DNA from: Ichthyophonus hoferi
Lineage: Eukaryota > Opisthokonta > Ichthyosporea > Ichthyophonida > Ichthyophonidae
NCBI GenBank assembly: GCA_002751075.1
Contig: NAOQ01000290.1
Span: 26,137 to 86,735, forward strand
Reading direction: 5' to 3'
DNA length: 60,599 nucleotides
Of this stretch, positions 24,348-34,073 are shown piece after piece. The number at the start of each line of letters is the position of its first letter. The stretch's first letter is position 1. A program made the position numbers and the translations under genes. The notes under the pieces were generated by a model. That model ran no database searches and had not been told where the DNA came from. It saw only the letters and a list, made by a program, of their open reading frames with translations.

Positions 24348-25789
24348 CGTGAAATAAAACAAAATATCCTTATAGCTGGTACCTGGTAAGATGACTTCCT
24401 GAACTATCCCTTTCCTCAATGCTCTATTGTTGGCTTTTTATCAGTAAAACGTCATGAAATGTTTGTATGGATAAAGGGAAAAAAGGACCAAAAGGGATAA
24501 ATATATATTCATTCTTAGAGAGTGGGGTGCCTGTATGAGGTTGTACATCAATGTGTATATTAAAACAGGACAAAAGATGCATATATATTAGAGTATAGTA
24601 TATATGTATTCTTAGTAGGGTTCCTCCACATAACTCATGTTATATCTCTTAGGTTATGTTCTTTTTCTGTAGGTAATGGCACAACAATAGAGGGCACCCA
24701 GGATGTACAGGTGGAAAGGAAGCATGCATGTTCAATAGTAAAAACGATAAATGCTGTGTATTTAAAATATGAATATGGTAACCATTTAATTAATAAGCAG
24801 GGAGAACGAGTATGTTGGTCTGTAGGTGTGTAGGTGTGTACCAAAATGCGTGACTAAGTAACAGAAAATTGAATTCTTACAATCAATGTTTTATATCTTC
24901 TCTAATAACTGTCGGCCCTGTTTTCTCCTCAGTTTCATGCAGACACTATAATCTCCCTTGTATTACAGCTGTAGCTATAGGTTTCGAATGAAAGATTTGG
25001 ATACAACCAAAAATATATCTAATAAAAACGATATTGTTGTATTAAGGAATGATAGTATAAGAAGAAAAAAAAAAAAAAAACTGTGTCTACTATTCCTATA
25101 AATGAACTACACTACACCAAGAATAAAGGCACTAAAACCTCGTAAAGGTATAAAGTGTTATATATATAACATAAATATAAATATAAGTATAAATATGTGA
25201 GATAAACAAAAATATTAATATTAGCTTTGACTATGGCAGGATAGGCGCGAAAGACCTGCCCGCGGGAATCATCTGCTGTCACGCACAATTAAAATTGTTA
25301 AAATAATATGTACGTACTGTACTGTAAAAATAAAAAATAAAACTACGTAAGTTGCGTATATATAAATATGTAAATTATATTTCTATATAGTTTTTATTTT
25401 ATTTCATATTTATATAATTGTATTGAGCTAATTAGTCAACCTTCTGTTAACCATATTTTTTGATTATCAATTGTCACGCATAAATGACGTGAAATGCCTC
25501 TTAGAAATTTTGGTATCCAGCACTCGGTTGATCGTTATCAAGGTAGATCAGGATTGCCTTTAACCAGTATCAATGATTCTCAGGTTTATATACATGCGAA
25601 GTATGCATGTATATTATGTATATTATATTGTCCCAATCAAAAGGAAAACAAAAAAATTGCAAAAATTACGTCTTTTATTGTAGTAAAAAACTGTTAGTTT
25701 AATATTTTTTTTGTCATATGTATATATATATATATATAATCACATAATTATTTCTTCTCCTTCCGATTTACACCTGGATCTCAGCATTT
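24348..25789. other. Intergenic spacer upstream of SMARCB1
   Basis: Promoter side of SMARCB1. A 67-codon plus frame at 25494-25697 has no motif and is not called. Contains a poly(A) run near 25065 and an (AT)n run near 25720. Confidence 0.45.
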
Positions 25790-26709
25790 TCCTATAAAAA
25801 CTATTTGAGTGTACAGCTATGATTTCCAAAAAACTTTAAACTTATCATGTTCTTCAACTCCGCTTCAGTTCTACATTCCGACCTAATAAATAAATTCTAT
25901 CAAACCAAAAAAAAACATTTTCAATATATAATACTTAAAAGATGAATAGGAAGAAAGATACAACAGCATTAAATTCAAGGACTGAGTAACACCTTAAAGG
26001 CCGGAATAGTGATGAATCCTAGCATTATTTATCGAGGTTAAAAATAGGATTAGTGATTCCTTTTTTGTCACATACCTTTTTAAAACTTTTTAAACAAGCT
26101 TTGCAGTCCTCCCCATTAACTGCTTTGTTATGAATTTTGTGGTATAAGATACTATACTTATTCACAGCTGCAAAGATGACAATATGTTTACTTTGCGGAG
26201 CACCAACAGAAACATCTAGAGAACTTCCAATGTGGGATCTTCCCTTTTTAGGTTGGGTGGAACTGAAAATATAGCTTCGTCGCAAACTATCAACTTTTTA
26301 TCTTCAGTATTCTGCTCCAGCCTCCTGAACTACCTAACATAATCAAAACGCTTCCCAATCGTAGTTTCATCATTTCTACGCTCCGGTGCAGGTACTAGGG
26401 TTTTCACAGTGTAATGAAAAATTAAGAATGTCCTTTCTATGGCTGAAGTTGGTACACGTAGAAAATTTTTCTTGTATCATCATTGCAAGATCAGGAAGCC
26501 TTAGGAGACAATTAATGTTTAGCCACCAAAGTACATAACAGTTTTTGGTCAGCTGAGAGCTTTAATCTCCTATACCCGCCCCTAAGCGGCGCAGCACTTG
26601 TGCTGGACTCCATGAATTTCTTTATAATCTTATACACAGTTTGATAGTGCAAATTTAAGGCCTCGGCAATATCCATAACTGATATACCTTCAAGGGGTTT
26701 ATCCTCCAT
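25790..26709 (-). pseudogene. Decayed Tc1/mariner (IS630-like) transposase
   Basis: N-terminal helix-turn-helix at 26709-26512 (GISVMDIAEALNLHYQTVYK, then RGGYRRLKL), the DNA-binding part of Tc1/mariner-type transposases. The DDE core follows on the same strand: ERRNDETTIGKRFDYVR, then VCDEAIF with the first catalytic Asp at about 26279-26281; PKKGRSHIG and NKYSILYHKI; NPIFNLD with the second Asp at 26031-26033, whose DNARIHHY motif needs a frame change; then a degraded SYSSF...IENVF motif with the Glu at about 25920-25922. The copy is inactive: it has an in-frame stop after FDYVR, a frame disruption at the second Asp, and further stops at the C-terminal end. No terminal inverted repeats were identified, so the element limits are unknown. 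Family is fairly sure; it belongs with the 'RPKKGRS...VNGEDF' type known from eukaryotic genomes. Confidence 0.75.
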
Positions 26710-26878
26710 CCTTCTTCCATTCTCCCTGCTTTCTAGATAATGGCTTCTGCTACTTGTTATGATGTTCTTTATATATATATATAAGCTTTGAAAACTCTTT
26801 TTTAAAAAACTTTTCTTTCAATTTATACTCAGCCCAGATGTTATCCGACATGTCGTCAGCAAACTTATGTCATAATTG

Positions 26879-26911
<33 letters not shown>

Positions 26912-27034
26912 ACATGTCAACCACTTTTTTTTTGTCCCAATAACATGTTGTTAGCATCAATTGTCCAGTAAAAAGATGCTACATATGCTATATATATAGA
27001 TATATTGAGTTATTCTTTTTATTTTACAGAGGTT
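26710..27034. other. Spacer between two transposons, with (AT)n run
   Basis: No coding signal. An (AT)n microsatellite lies at about 26880-26908. Confidence 0.5.
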
Positions 27035-27320
27035 CCCGGAAATAATCCGATAAATCCCCAAAATAATTCGACAAACCCGAAAATAATTCACCAAATCCCA
27101 AAATTGAGCGACAAATCCCAATAAATAAATACACAGATGCTAATACTAAATGGAAATTTTAAATATAAAAATATGACTAAAAACAAAATAGAACAATAAA
27201 GGGAGGTTGAAAGAAATTTAATTTTTGCTATTTTTACAAGAGGAATGGAATTTTTTATATGCATTTTTTACAATAAAGAAAAAAAAAAGAATACGGTAGT
27301 TGGAAAATCCTTTAATTGTG
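27035..27320 (+). repeat. Left inverted end with subterminal ACAAATCCCA repeats
   Basis: Tandem units of about 19 bases (variants of AATAATTCGACAAACCCG) at 27035-27120, then the region shared in inverted orientation with 30215-30470. Subterminal tandem repeats of this sort often bind transposase; that role here is an inference. Confidence 0.65.
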
Positions 27321-27333
27321 TTAACCTATGTGA

Positions 27334-27850
27334 TTAGATTGTTACGTGGCAGGCTCTTTCGAAGTCTTTCATGGTTTCCCACGTAATTGCGATTGGCCTA
27401 TATGCATGGATTTTACTTTTGAGCAACCTGAATAGGTTCTCAATGAGGTTCAGGTCCGGTGAGTAAGATGGGCAAATATACCTGATGGAATGAGACATCA
27501 ATAGATCTCCAACCTCCTGATAATGATGAAGCTTCACATTGCCTATTATTATGACTGTATTCAGACCTAGGCAATTGTTCTCGATTACCTTGTGTAAAAA
27601 TGCTAGAAAGTGTCCTCCATTGAAGGCACCATTGATCATCTTGTTGTAAATGAGTCCAGAGAGAGAAAGAATACTACACATGGATATATTCTGGCCCTTT
27701 ATGGATTAACCAATGTTATGGTATTTTCATTTAGTATCGCATACACGTAATAAGAAAATTCATGTAGATTAAATCCACATACCTCTAGGAGCACAATTTT
27801 CATTTCCTTTATTCTGACTATCATTGCAGCATAGTCTGCAACTGCTTTCA
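27334..27850 (-). pseudogene. C-terminal part of a decayed DDE transposase
   Basis: The long frame at 27681-27334 contains LSGLIYNKMINGAFNGGHF, IIIGNVKLHHYQEV and YSPDLNLIENLFRLLKSKI. The last is the hallmark 'PYSPDLNPIE' box around the third catalytic residue (Glu at about 27439-27441), so it is a Tc1/mariner-superfamily enzyme. The second catalytic Asp, expected in 'DNxxxHH', is Gly here (GNVKLHH). Just upstream on the minus strand (about 27800-27768) VLLEVCGFNLH corresponds to the first motif 'DETGFNLH', again without a clear Asp. With two catalytic residues changed and frame breaks between the parts, it is inactive. The matching N-terminal part lies about 1.2 kb away at 29028-29225, across the inserted palindrome. 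Confidence 0.7.
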
Positions 27851-27999
27851 AATGCCACTATGTGTTAATTTATTTTCCTTTCTCCACGAAAGTATCCACT
27901 AAGCTACAACCACGCTTGGGAGCTAATACAAAGAACAATAAACTATTGAACTAATTTTCTGTATCTTGACCCATCGTTTAAATACTAAATAATTACCTG

Positions 28000-28227
28000 T
28001 TACAATAACCTACACAGATTAATAAACTGTTTTAGCATTTCATATGTCCAGGTCACATAGGAGTATGCTGTCTCCCCTGGAACAATGCGGTTGAGAGCAA
28101 AGCGTGTTAGGAACGCCATTAGGACCTCACGCTCATAGCCCTTTGAAGCAGTCATCATATTTTGAAACATATGGTATGCTGTGGTGTCAATAGTGATACC
28201 ACATGACAAGCGAGTATCTGGAGTCAT
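28000..28227 (-). CDS. Unknown coding fragment, copy 1 of an inverted pair
   Basis: About 75 codons reading outward from the gap: starts TPDTRLSCGITIDTTAYHM, then KGYEREVLMAFLTRFALN and PGETAYSYVTWTYEML. I do not recognise it. The true start is probably inside the gap, because similarity to the copy at 28834-29031 continues up to the gap edge. Differences between the copies mostly keep residue class (R/W, T/I, S/A) and none breaks the frame within the shared part, suggesting that protein sequence was once selected. The pattern is mixed alpha-helical with several aromatic residues. Could be cargo of a mobile element or a captured host exon. Confidence 0.4.
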   Translation of the reverse strand: MTPDTRLSCGITIDTTAYHMFQNMMTASKGYEREVLMAFLTRFALNRIVPGETAYSYVTWTYEMLKQFINLCRLL

Positions 28228-29015
28228 TGACCGGAGAANNNNNNNNNNNNNNNNNNNNNNNNNNNNNNNNNNNNNNNNNNNNNNNNNNNNNNNNNNNNNN
28301 NNNNNNNNNNNNNNNNNNNNNNNNNNNNNNNNNNNNNNNNNNNNNNNNNNNNNNNNNNNNNNNNNNNNNNNNNNNNNNNNNNNNNNNNNNNNNNNNNNNN
28401 NNNNNNNNNNNNNNNNNNNNNNNNNNNNNNNNNNNNNNNNNNNNNNNNNNNNNNNNNNNNNNNNNNNNNNNNNNNNNNNNNNNNNNNNNNNNNNNNNNNN
28501 NNNNNNNNNNNNNNNNNNNNNNNNNNNNNNNNNNNNNNNNNNNNNNNNNNNNNNNNNNNNNNNNNNNNNNNNNNNNNNNNNNNNNNNNNNNNNNNNNNNN
28601 NNNNNNNNNNNNNNNNNNNNNNNNNNNNNNNNNNNNNNNNNNNNNNNNNNNNNNNNNNNNNNNNNNNNNNNNNNNNNNNNNNNNNNNNNNNNNNNNNNNN
28701 NNNNNNNNNNNNNNNNNNNNNNNNNNNNNNNNNNNNNNNNNNNNNNNNNNNNNNNNNNNNNNNNNNNNNNNNNNNNNNNNNNNNNNNNNNNNNNNNNNNN
28801 NNNNNNNNNNNNNNNNNNNNNNTCCTCCGGTCAATGACTCCAGATACTCGCTTGGCATGTGGTATCACTATTGACATCCCAGCATATTACATGTTTCAAT
28901 ATGTGATGGACGCTTCTAAGGGCTATGAGCGTGAGGTCCTAATGGCGTTCCTAACATGGTTTGCTCTCAACCGTTTTCAACCAGGAGAGGCAGCATATGC
29001 CTATGTGACCTGGAC
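28050..29015. repeat. Palindromic insert: inverted arms around a gap
   Basis: The left arm 28050-28237 and the reverse complement of the right arm 28823-29015 match closely (about 80% or more by eye), both ending at the gap with the block reading GGTCAATGACTCCAGATACT. The whole insert sits inside the transposase of the host element. The host sequence on both sides of the insert carries a shared stretch of about 36 bases in direct orientation (27860-27896 and 29023-29058: TGTGTTAAT...CGAAAGTAT). Confidence 0.75.
28238..28822. other. Assembly gap (585 N) at the centre of a palindrome
   Basis: Run of N between two inverted arms. The centre of a foldback is hard to assemble, so gap size is only nominal. 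Confidence 0.95.
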
Positions 29016-29031
29016 ATATAGCATGTGTTAA
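28834..29031 (+). CDS. Unknown coding fragment, copy 2 of an inverted pair
   Basis: About 65 codons reading outward from the gap on the plus strand: TPDTRLACGITIDIPAYYM, KGYEREVLMAFLTWFALN, PGEAAYAYVTWTYSM, then a stop. It is the inverted partner of the fragment at 28000-28227, about three quarters identical at the protein level, but ends earlier because the shared arm ends there. Function unknown. Confidence 0.4.
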   Translation: MTPDTRLACGITIDIPAYYMFQYVMDASKGYEREVLMAFLTWFALNRFQPGEAAYAYVTWTYSMC

Positions 29032-29225
29032 ATTTTATTTTCTTTCTCTACGAAAGTATATATCGGTTTCAGTCTCAGGATATCTCTCAATCCAATTTGT
29101 GTGAGAGAGTTGTCCCTACTAATCACTTCGCGCACCTTTGCTTCAAGTAAAGTCTTCTCCACCATTTTCCTACCTTTTCTTTTGATAAATGACTCAAAAT
29201 TGCATTCTCCGTCATTTGTTTCCAT
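29028..29225 (-). pseudogene. N-terminal (DNA-binding) part of the split transposase
   Basis: The frame contains KRKGRKMVEKTLLEAKVREV and DNSLTQIGLRDIL, resembling the second helix-turn-helix region of Tc1/mariner-type transposases. It ends at the direct repeat that also borders the C-terminal part at 27860-27896, so both pieces appear to come from one enzyme gene split by the palindromic insert. Confidence 0.5.
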
Positions 29226-29387
29226 ACTGCTTCAGGCGATATACTCGAGACTTGCTTATACCAGTTATTTTGGATATGGTTTCAACATTTTCCGTTTATA
29301 AAAGTCTCACGATCTGGTTGAACAATTTCTTGTTCAAGCATAAATAAGGTTTACAATTGTTATTTACTATCATTTGCAAAACCTATG

Positions 29388-29437
29388 TATTATTATTATT
29401 ATTATTATTATTACAATTATTATTATTATTATTATTG
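29388..29437. repeat. (ATT)n microsatellite
   Basis: About fifteen ATT units with one interruption. Confidence 0.9.
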
Positions 29438-29498
29438 TGAATTGCACAATATACTGAGTGGATATATTTGCCTTAGATGATGCAATCAAGTCGTTTTA

Positions 29499-29891
29499 TT
29501 GGCTAATTCATATCATGAAAGATCAGACCCACTAGGATTGTCTGATCTTATCTCACTAATCAGATTTTTAAAATATATTTCTTACTATATTTTTTTAAAA
29601 AAAATTGTTATGCAAGAAAAATATGTAGAATACTTAGAGGGAAAACAACAAACATACACACCTTACACCTTACAAGCAATGGTCGGGAATGTACAAAGGA
29701 AACAGAAACAAATATATATAACGTAAAATTTACTGTTCTCAGTCGCCAATATTTACTGTTCAATTTATGTGCTTTATGTCTTTATGCCATATTATGTCTA
29801 TAGTGTCAAAGAAGTTGAAGTAGATAATCCAGATACTTTATTGGAAGGCCAACTAGTTGAGTATGGTGTTGATTCTTCTGATAATGCATAA
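29499..29891 (+). CDS. Possible two-exon frame of unknown function inside the element
   Basis: A frame from 29499 (or an inner ATG near 29610) ends QEKYVEYLEGKQQTYTPYTL...QRKQKQIYIT at a possible donor (AC|GTAAAA, about 29722). An acceptor TCTATAG at about 29797-29803 opens the acidic stretch TVKEVEVDNPDTLLEGQLVE, then YGVDSSDNA and a TAA stop. Phase is kept across the junction, and the acidic tail has coding-like composition. No family recognised. It could be element cargo, a host exon, or coincidence. Confidence 0.3.
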
Positions 29892-29993
29892 CTACATACA
29901 TGCAGCCACAATTAAATAGATTTCAACTACGTACTACATATACAATACATCATCATGTGAAAAGCTATTTAAAAGCTTTTGTATCCATTGATT

Positions 29994-30105
29994 AACATAG
30001 GGAAATTCAAGAGCGGCTAACTATAGCATTGCCCCCCCTTTACCTGGTGGCGACTACCTAATAGCACTCAGTACAACGGACACTCATCCTATTTCCAATA
30101 TTGCA
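29994..30105. repeat. Dispersed repeat, copy B
   Basis: Similar to 15006-15125 (shared: CAAGAGC.GCTAACTA, CCCTTTACCTG, CTACCTAATAG, CCTATTTCCAATAT with changes). Lies inside the composite transposon, so one copy inserted there or the element carries it. Confidence 0.45.
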
Positions 30106-30214
30106 GTATTTTGTATATTAAATATTCATTTACGTATTTTTGAAACGTTTTGCATTTAAAAAGGTAGAGATTTGTAACTCTATTTTGGGATTTGTCGATA
30201 ACGAATGTGGTCAT

Positions 30215-30470
30215 TACGTGAATAAAAGATTTTCCATCTATTCTTTTTTTTCTCTTGATTTAACAATTTCTGTTCAAAATATTATATGAAATATATGTAA
30301 AAAATACCATTCCTCTAGTGAAAATAGCAAAAATTTAAATTTCTTTCAATTTCCTCTTCATTATTCTATTTCGTTTTTTGTCATTTTTGATATTCAAGAT
30401 TTCCATTTACTGTTAGGATCTGTCAAATTATTTTTGGGATTTGTCGCTCAATTTTGGGATTACAGTAAAT
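30215..30470 (-). repeat. Right inverted end of the composite element
   Basis: Reverse complement matches the left arm. Contains GGGATTTGTCGCTCAATTTT and related units; another copy of GGGATTTGTCGATAA lies just inside at about 30186. Confidence 0.65.
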
Positions 30471-30694
30471 GGAAACATTGCATGATAATAGAGATCACAT
30501 ACCGATGATTAATCCATGAGCAGATTAATAGAGATTTGATTTACTGATAACTTAATTGAGGTAATTCTCGGAAGCTTCACATCTTTTACAAGCACATACT
30601 ATCTTAAATTTCAATTAATCATATATTTGTTCTTAATATTGACTTCCTCTTTATTTGTTTTAACTTTTCTACTTATTTGGTATCTTCCGACATC

Positions 30695-33600
30695 ATGTCT
30701 ACTCCATCCTATACCCGTCGGGTTCAGAAGGAACTTAGGTATTTTATAACATCTGCATTTGGTTTTGCGCTCTTAGGGTACAGTCGCACAAAACTCAGTT
30801 GGTTGGGTTAGTGTGTCTTTATGTATACACGTGAATAGCCATTATGGTTGTCTTATATATATTTTTAAATGCTATATTGTTAAGTCATGTAAGGCCAGGT
30901 TTCATAAATATTGTTATATTCTGCAGGGAAATTATTACAAGACCGCCTCCGGGGGTAAAACTGAGACCAGATGCCGATTTAAAATGGTGAGCATAAATTT
31001 AGACAAGTTTGGACTGACCTTTTTTGAATCTCATATTAGGGAATTAATATATTTATCATTTCTTTTTCTTTATTCGCACAGAGAAATCTATGCAACAAGG
31101 TAAGGTTGCATACTCCCTTACTAATCTTACTAATGGTATAGCCGTACAGGCTAGACAAATATTGTAAAACCTTGATGGAAATACGTGTTTTGTTGTCCGA
31201 AAAAAGAATTAAGATAGAAATAGAATGATGATCAATATAATCATACAATATGAGCGTATGCATACAAGCGTACATGTCTAAACAAAAGCCTATGCTACTG
31301 TTGTTTCTTTTATTAAGCCATGACGCATGACTGAGTATATATTGATGTGCATATAATGTAAGTCATTTATTACCTCTTTTTTAGTCAACCATTATGCCTA
31401 CCGGCCTTGCAAAGCACTTAGGAGCTGCATGTGTAACTATTCTGAAGAACGGTAAATATTAATCACTACTTACACAACACTTGCCCACAGTTGGCTCATA
31501 GATATCGAAGGTGCTGCAGGTAAATATTATTTCTCATATATAACCGCACTTACACATACACTCTCTTTAACCCAATCCTAATCCAGTTCTATGTATACAA
31601 GTCACACAGTGCTTTTATTTGGTTTCTTTATTTATGCAGCCTTATCTATTCTTCTCCTGTCTTCTAGCATGGTTTTTCATTTTAATTAGTGCCTTGTGGG
31701 TGCGAATAGATGGATCAACCGTACGTTAATAATACCATTATTATAAAAGATAGAACAGAGTCGTGTAATACATATAGATACAGCTATTGCAGGGTGCACC
31801 TATGTTTTTCCCATGATATGTCTATATCTTTTTGTGGCCTAACAATAATCTTCTAACCCAATTGATTTTTTGTCTTCCAGATACTATATATGCCGGAGAC
31901 CTATACACACTGCAAATCAAATTTGGAAGCAAATATCCATTCGAGTCACCAGAAGTAAGAGTCGTCTTCTTTTGTTTTAATGTTGACTACACGGACACTC
32001 TCGGTGTCTATTAGGATATGCTAGGGATGTCAAAGGGCTATGGGCAGAGATAACAGACGATGTTTATTAGGCTTTTAAAGATGTTAAAGAATGGACTGTG
32101 GGCTTCATGGTTATTTTGCCATGCCCACACCCCAGTTATATTAAGGCTGAGTATGTATGCACCTGTTAATAATATACTAAAATATCACCATGGATTGGGT
32201 CTAACAGGTTGTCTTTGTAGGAAAGTCCATCCCTATTCATCCTCATATATACAGGTGTGTTTATCTTATTTTTTACCTTCTCTTTCTTTTCATCTCTACC
32301 CTCCTCCTTACTCAATCTACATATACGCTTTTATCTGTTAGCTCTGCTATATAACTTCCATCTTCTTTAAATAAGGATGGCCATTGTTTATACATCATCC
32401 ACCTTGTTGTCTAATCTCATAATCAAGCACTTTAGTTTTACTTTTATGATTTTTTATTTTTTATTATGCGTGACATATGCATGCACCAACTTACACTGAC
32501 TCTATTCTATCATTGTTTCTCCTTCTTTCCCCTTCTAGTGTTGTTCTGTATTTTGTTTTTATATATATATTTAAACTATTCCACCCATACTATCATCACA
32601 CTCCACTTTTCTCCTTTATTGAGTGATATACCTTGATGTATTTATTTTCTACCCTAATCATTCACAACATTAACTTTAATTGTTAATTTTTTTTTTTTAG
32701 TTTTCTCTCAATCTACCTATATAACCCCTTATATCTTAATTTTTCTTTTTGTTATTGTTAGATAATTTCTCACCCATACATACTATCCCAATAAGAACTA
32801 TTCAATGTATGGTATTCATGACTACAAAGGTTAATAGCAGTTAAAATTGAGATAAAATGTTAGCATTTCTTTGGATGGCAAATAGAAATAGATGCTTATA
32901 TTATGAGACCAAAGTCGAAGGCAATGCTTACTTACAGTGGTTGTTCACATGCAGTAACGGACATATCTGTCTCAATATTCTCTACCAACATTGGTCTCCA
33001 GCCCTTTCAGTGCAATCTATTTGCCTTAGTATCCTTAGCATGCTAAGTAGTAATGACGAGAAGGTATGGGACTAACACAACATCAGGCCTTGTGCCCCAC
33101 CGCATGTTTTACATTCTTGTTTTTTACTTCATCCTAGTAGATTGTATTGTGTTACCTCTCTATCTATCAACATATTACTCGTCTCTCGCAATGTTACTAT
33201 ACTTATATCCACTTCTCATGCTTCATTAAGCTCTTGATTATGAAGATAGTATACCAATAATTTGACGTCTTTAGTATATTGTACAGAATATTTATTAACT
33301 TGACTGTGTACCTTGTAGAAGCGACCTGTGGATAACGATATGTATGTTTCAAAGGCTGCAAAATCCCCAAAGGAGACTTCCTGGTTTTACCATGGTGAGT
33401 GAATGTGGATATGAATGTATAGTGATATGGTAGGAGATAAGAATATGAAACGCAAAGTGAGCTATAGAGAAATCTAAAATGGGAACTTGTAACTATATAC
33501 TATATTTTATTTGTTTGCCCTGTGTCTATTGCTTTTGTAGTCAGACCTTTGAATAGAGCGAGATATATGCCAGTTTGTTTAACAATATAGTTAAAATTAA

Positions 33601-34073
33601 GAGATTTGTTTTCCTTGTGAATGAATGTTGGGGGTGCAGTGAAAGGTTCTTTCACTCGTATCACGGTATTAAATTCATGTTACATTGATATGCAATTGAA
33701 ATACTATGACTAGAAGATATGTGTACTAGTTTGTGTAGCTCCAAGGATGGCAAGATATGTACTTACCCTACGACGTAAAACCATGTTATGAATATTTAAA
33801 TAAAAGCTATCTGGGGTTCAAATTTGTTAGATTATACTTCAAGCAACTGCATTTCATAGGTGTACAAACCCCTCTGTGTTAGAGAATAATACTAGGACAC
33901 ATAACTGAAAATGTCTTTGTTATATAAATTAAGTCATTATTTATTATAGCAGGGATATGCGGTATTTTAAACACACTATGTACAATAAGCGCTAGGTAAT
34001 TAACGAATAGTATACAGCAAGGGAAAGGCAATGTTTTGATGTGACTTTCCCCTTATCAGATGACAAGGTATAG
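30695..34073 (+). CDS. UBE2W: UBE2W: ubiquitin-conjugating enzyme E2 W
   Basis: E2 enzyme that, in the known family, attaches ubiquitin to disordered protein N-termini rather than lysines. Exons: 30695-30738, 30927-30986, 31491-31519, 31881-31954, 32208-32254, 32955-33063, 33319-33394, 34060-34073. All phases agree: 150 aa (human 151). N-terminus MSTPSYTRRVQKELR; RPPPGVKLRP; WLIDIEGAADTIYAG; KYPFESPEVVFVGKSIPIHP; then HPHIYSNGHICLNIL with active-site Cys about 90; WSPALSVQSICLSILSML; C-terminus SWFYHDDKV. The family mark HPH in place of the usual HPN of E2 enzymes is present. Direct splicing of exon 2 to 31491 creates a Cys codon (TG|T) before WLIDIEG and leaves the protein three residues shorter there than the human one. 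Two further AG/GT-bounded segments in that intron (31082-31099, 31385-31451) break the frame if included, so they are left out. Confidence 0.93.

Larger units (their letters stand above)
27035..30470. mobile_element. Composite Tc1/mariner-superfamily element with long inverted ends
   Basis: The two ends are inverted copies. The left arm (about 27092-27320) matches the reverse complement of the right arm (about 30215-30470) over roughly 230 bases, including the block CCCAAAATTGAGCGACAAAT and the stretch GAAAGAAATTTAA. Outside this, the left end carries about four tandem copies of an 18-20 base unit (AATAATTCGACAAATCCCA), and the right end carries inverted copies of the same unit. Inside lie a minus-strand transposase split into two parts (29225-29028 and about 27850-27334), a palindromic insert with a gap, and a possible spliced frame (29499-29891). 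A TA target duplication was not clearly seen, so outer limits are approximate. Confidence 0.65.

Noticed and set aside
28181-28877. Frames of about 220 codons across the N run
   Set aside because: They exist only because N is read as open; only the outward-reading flanks are real sequence.
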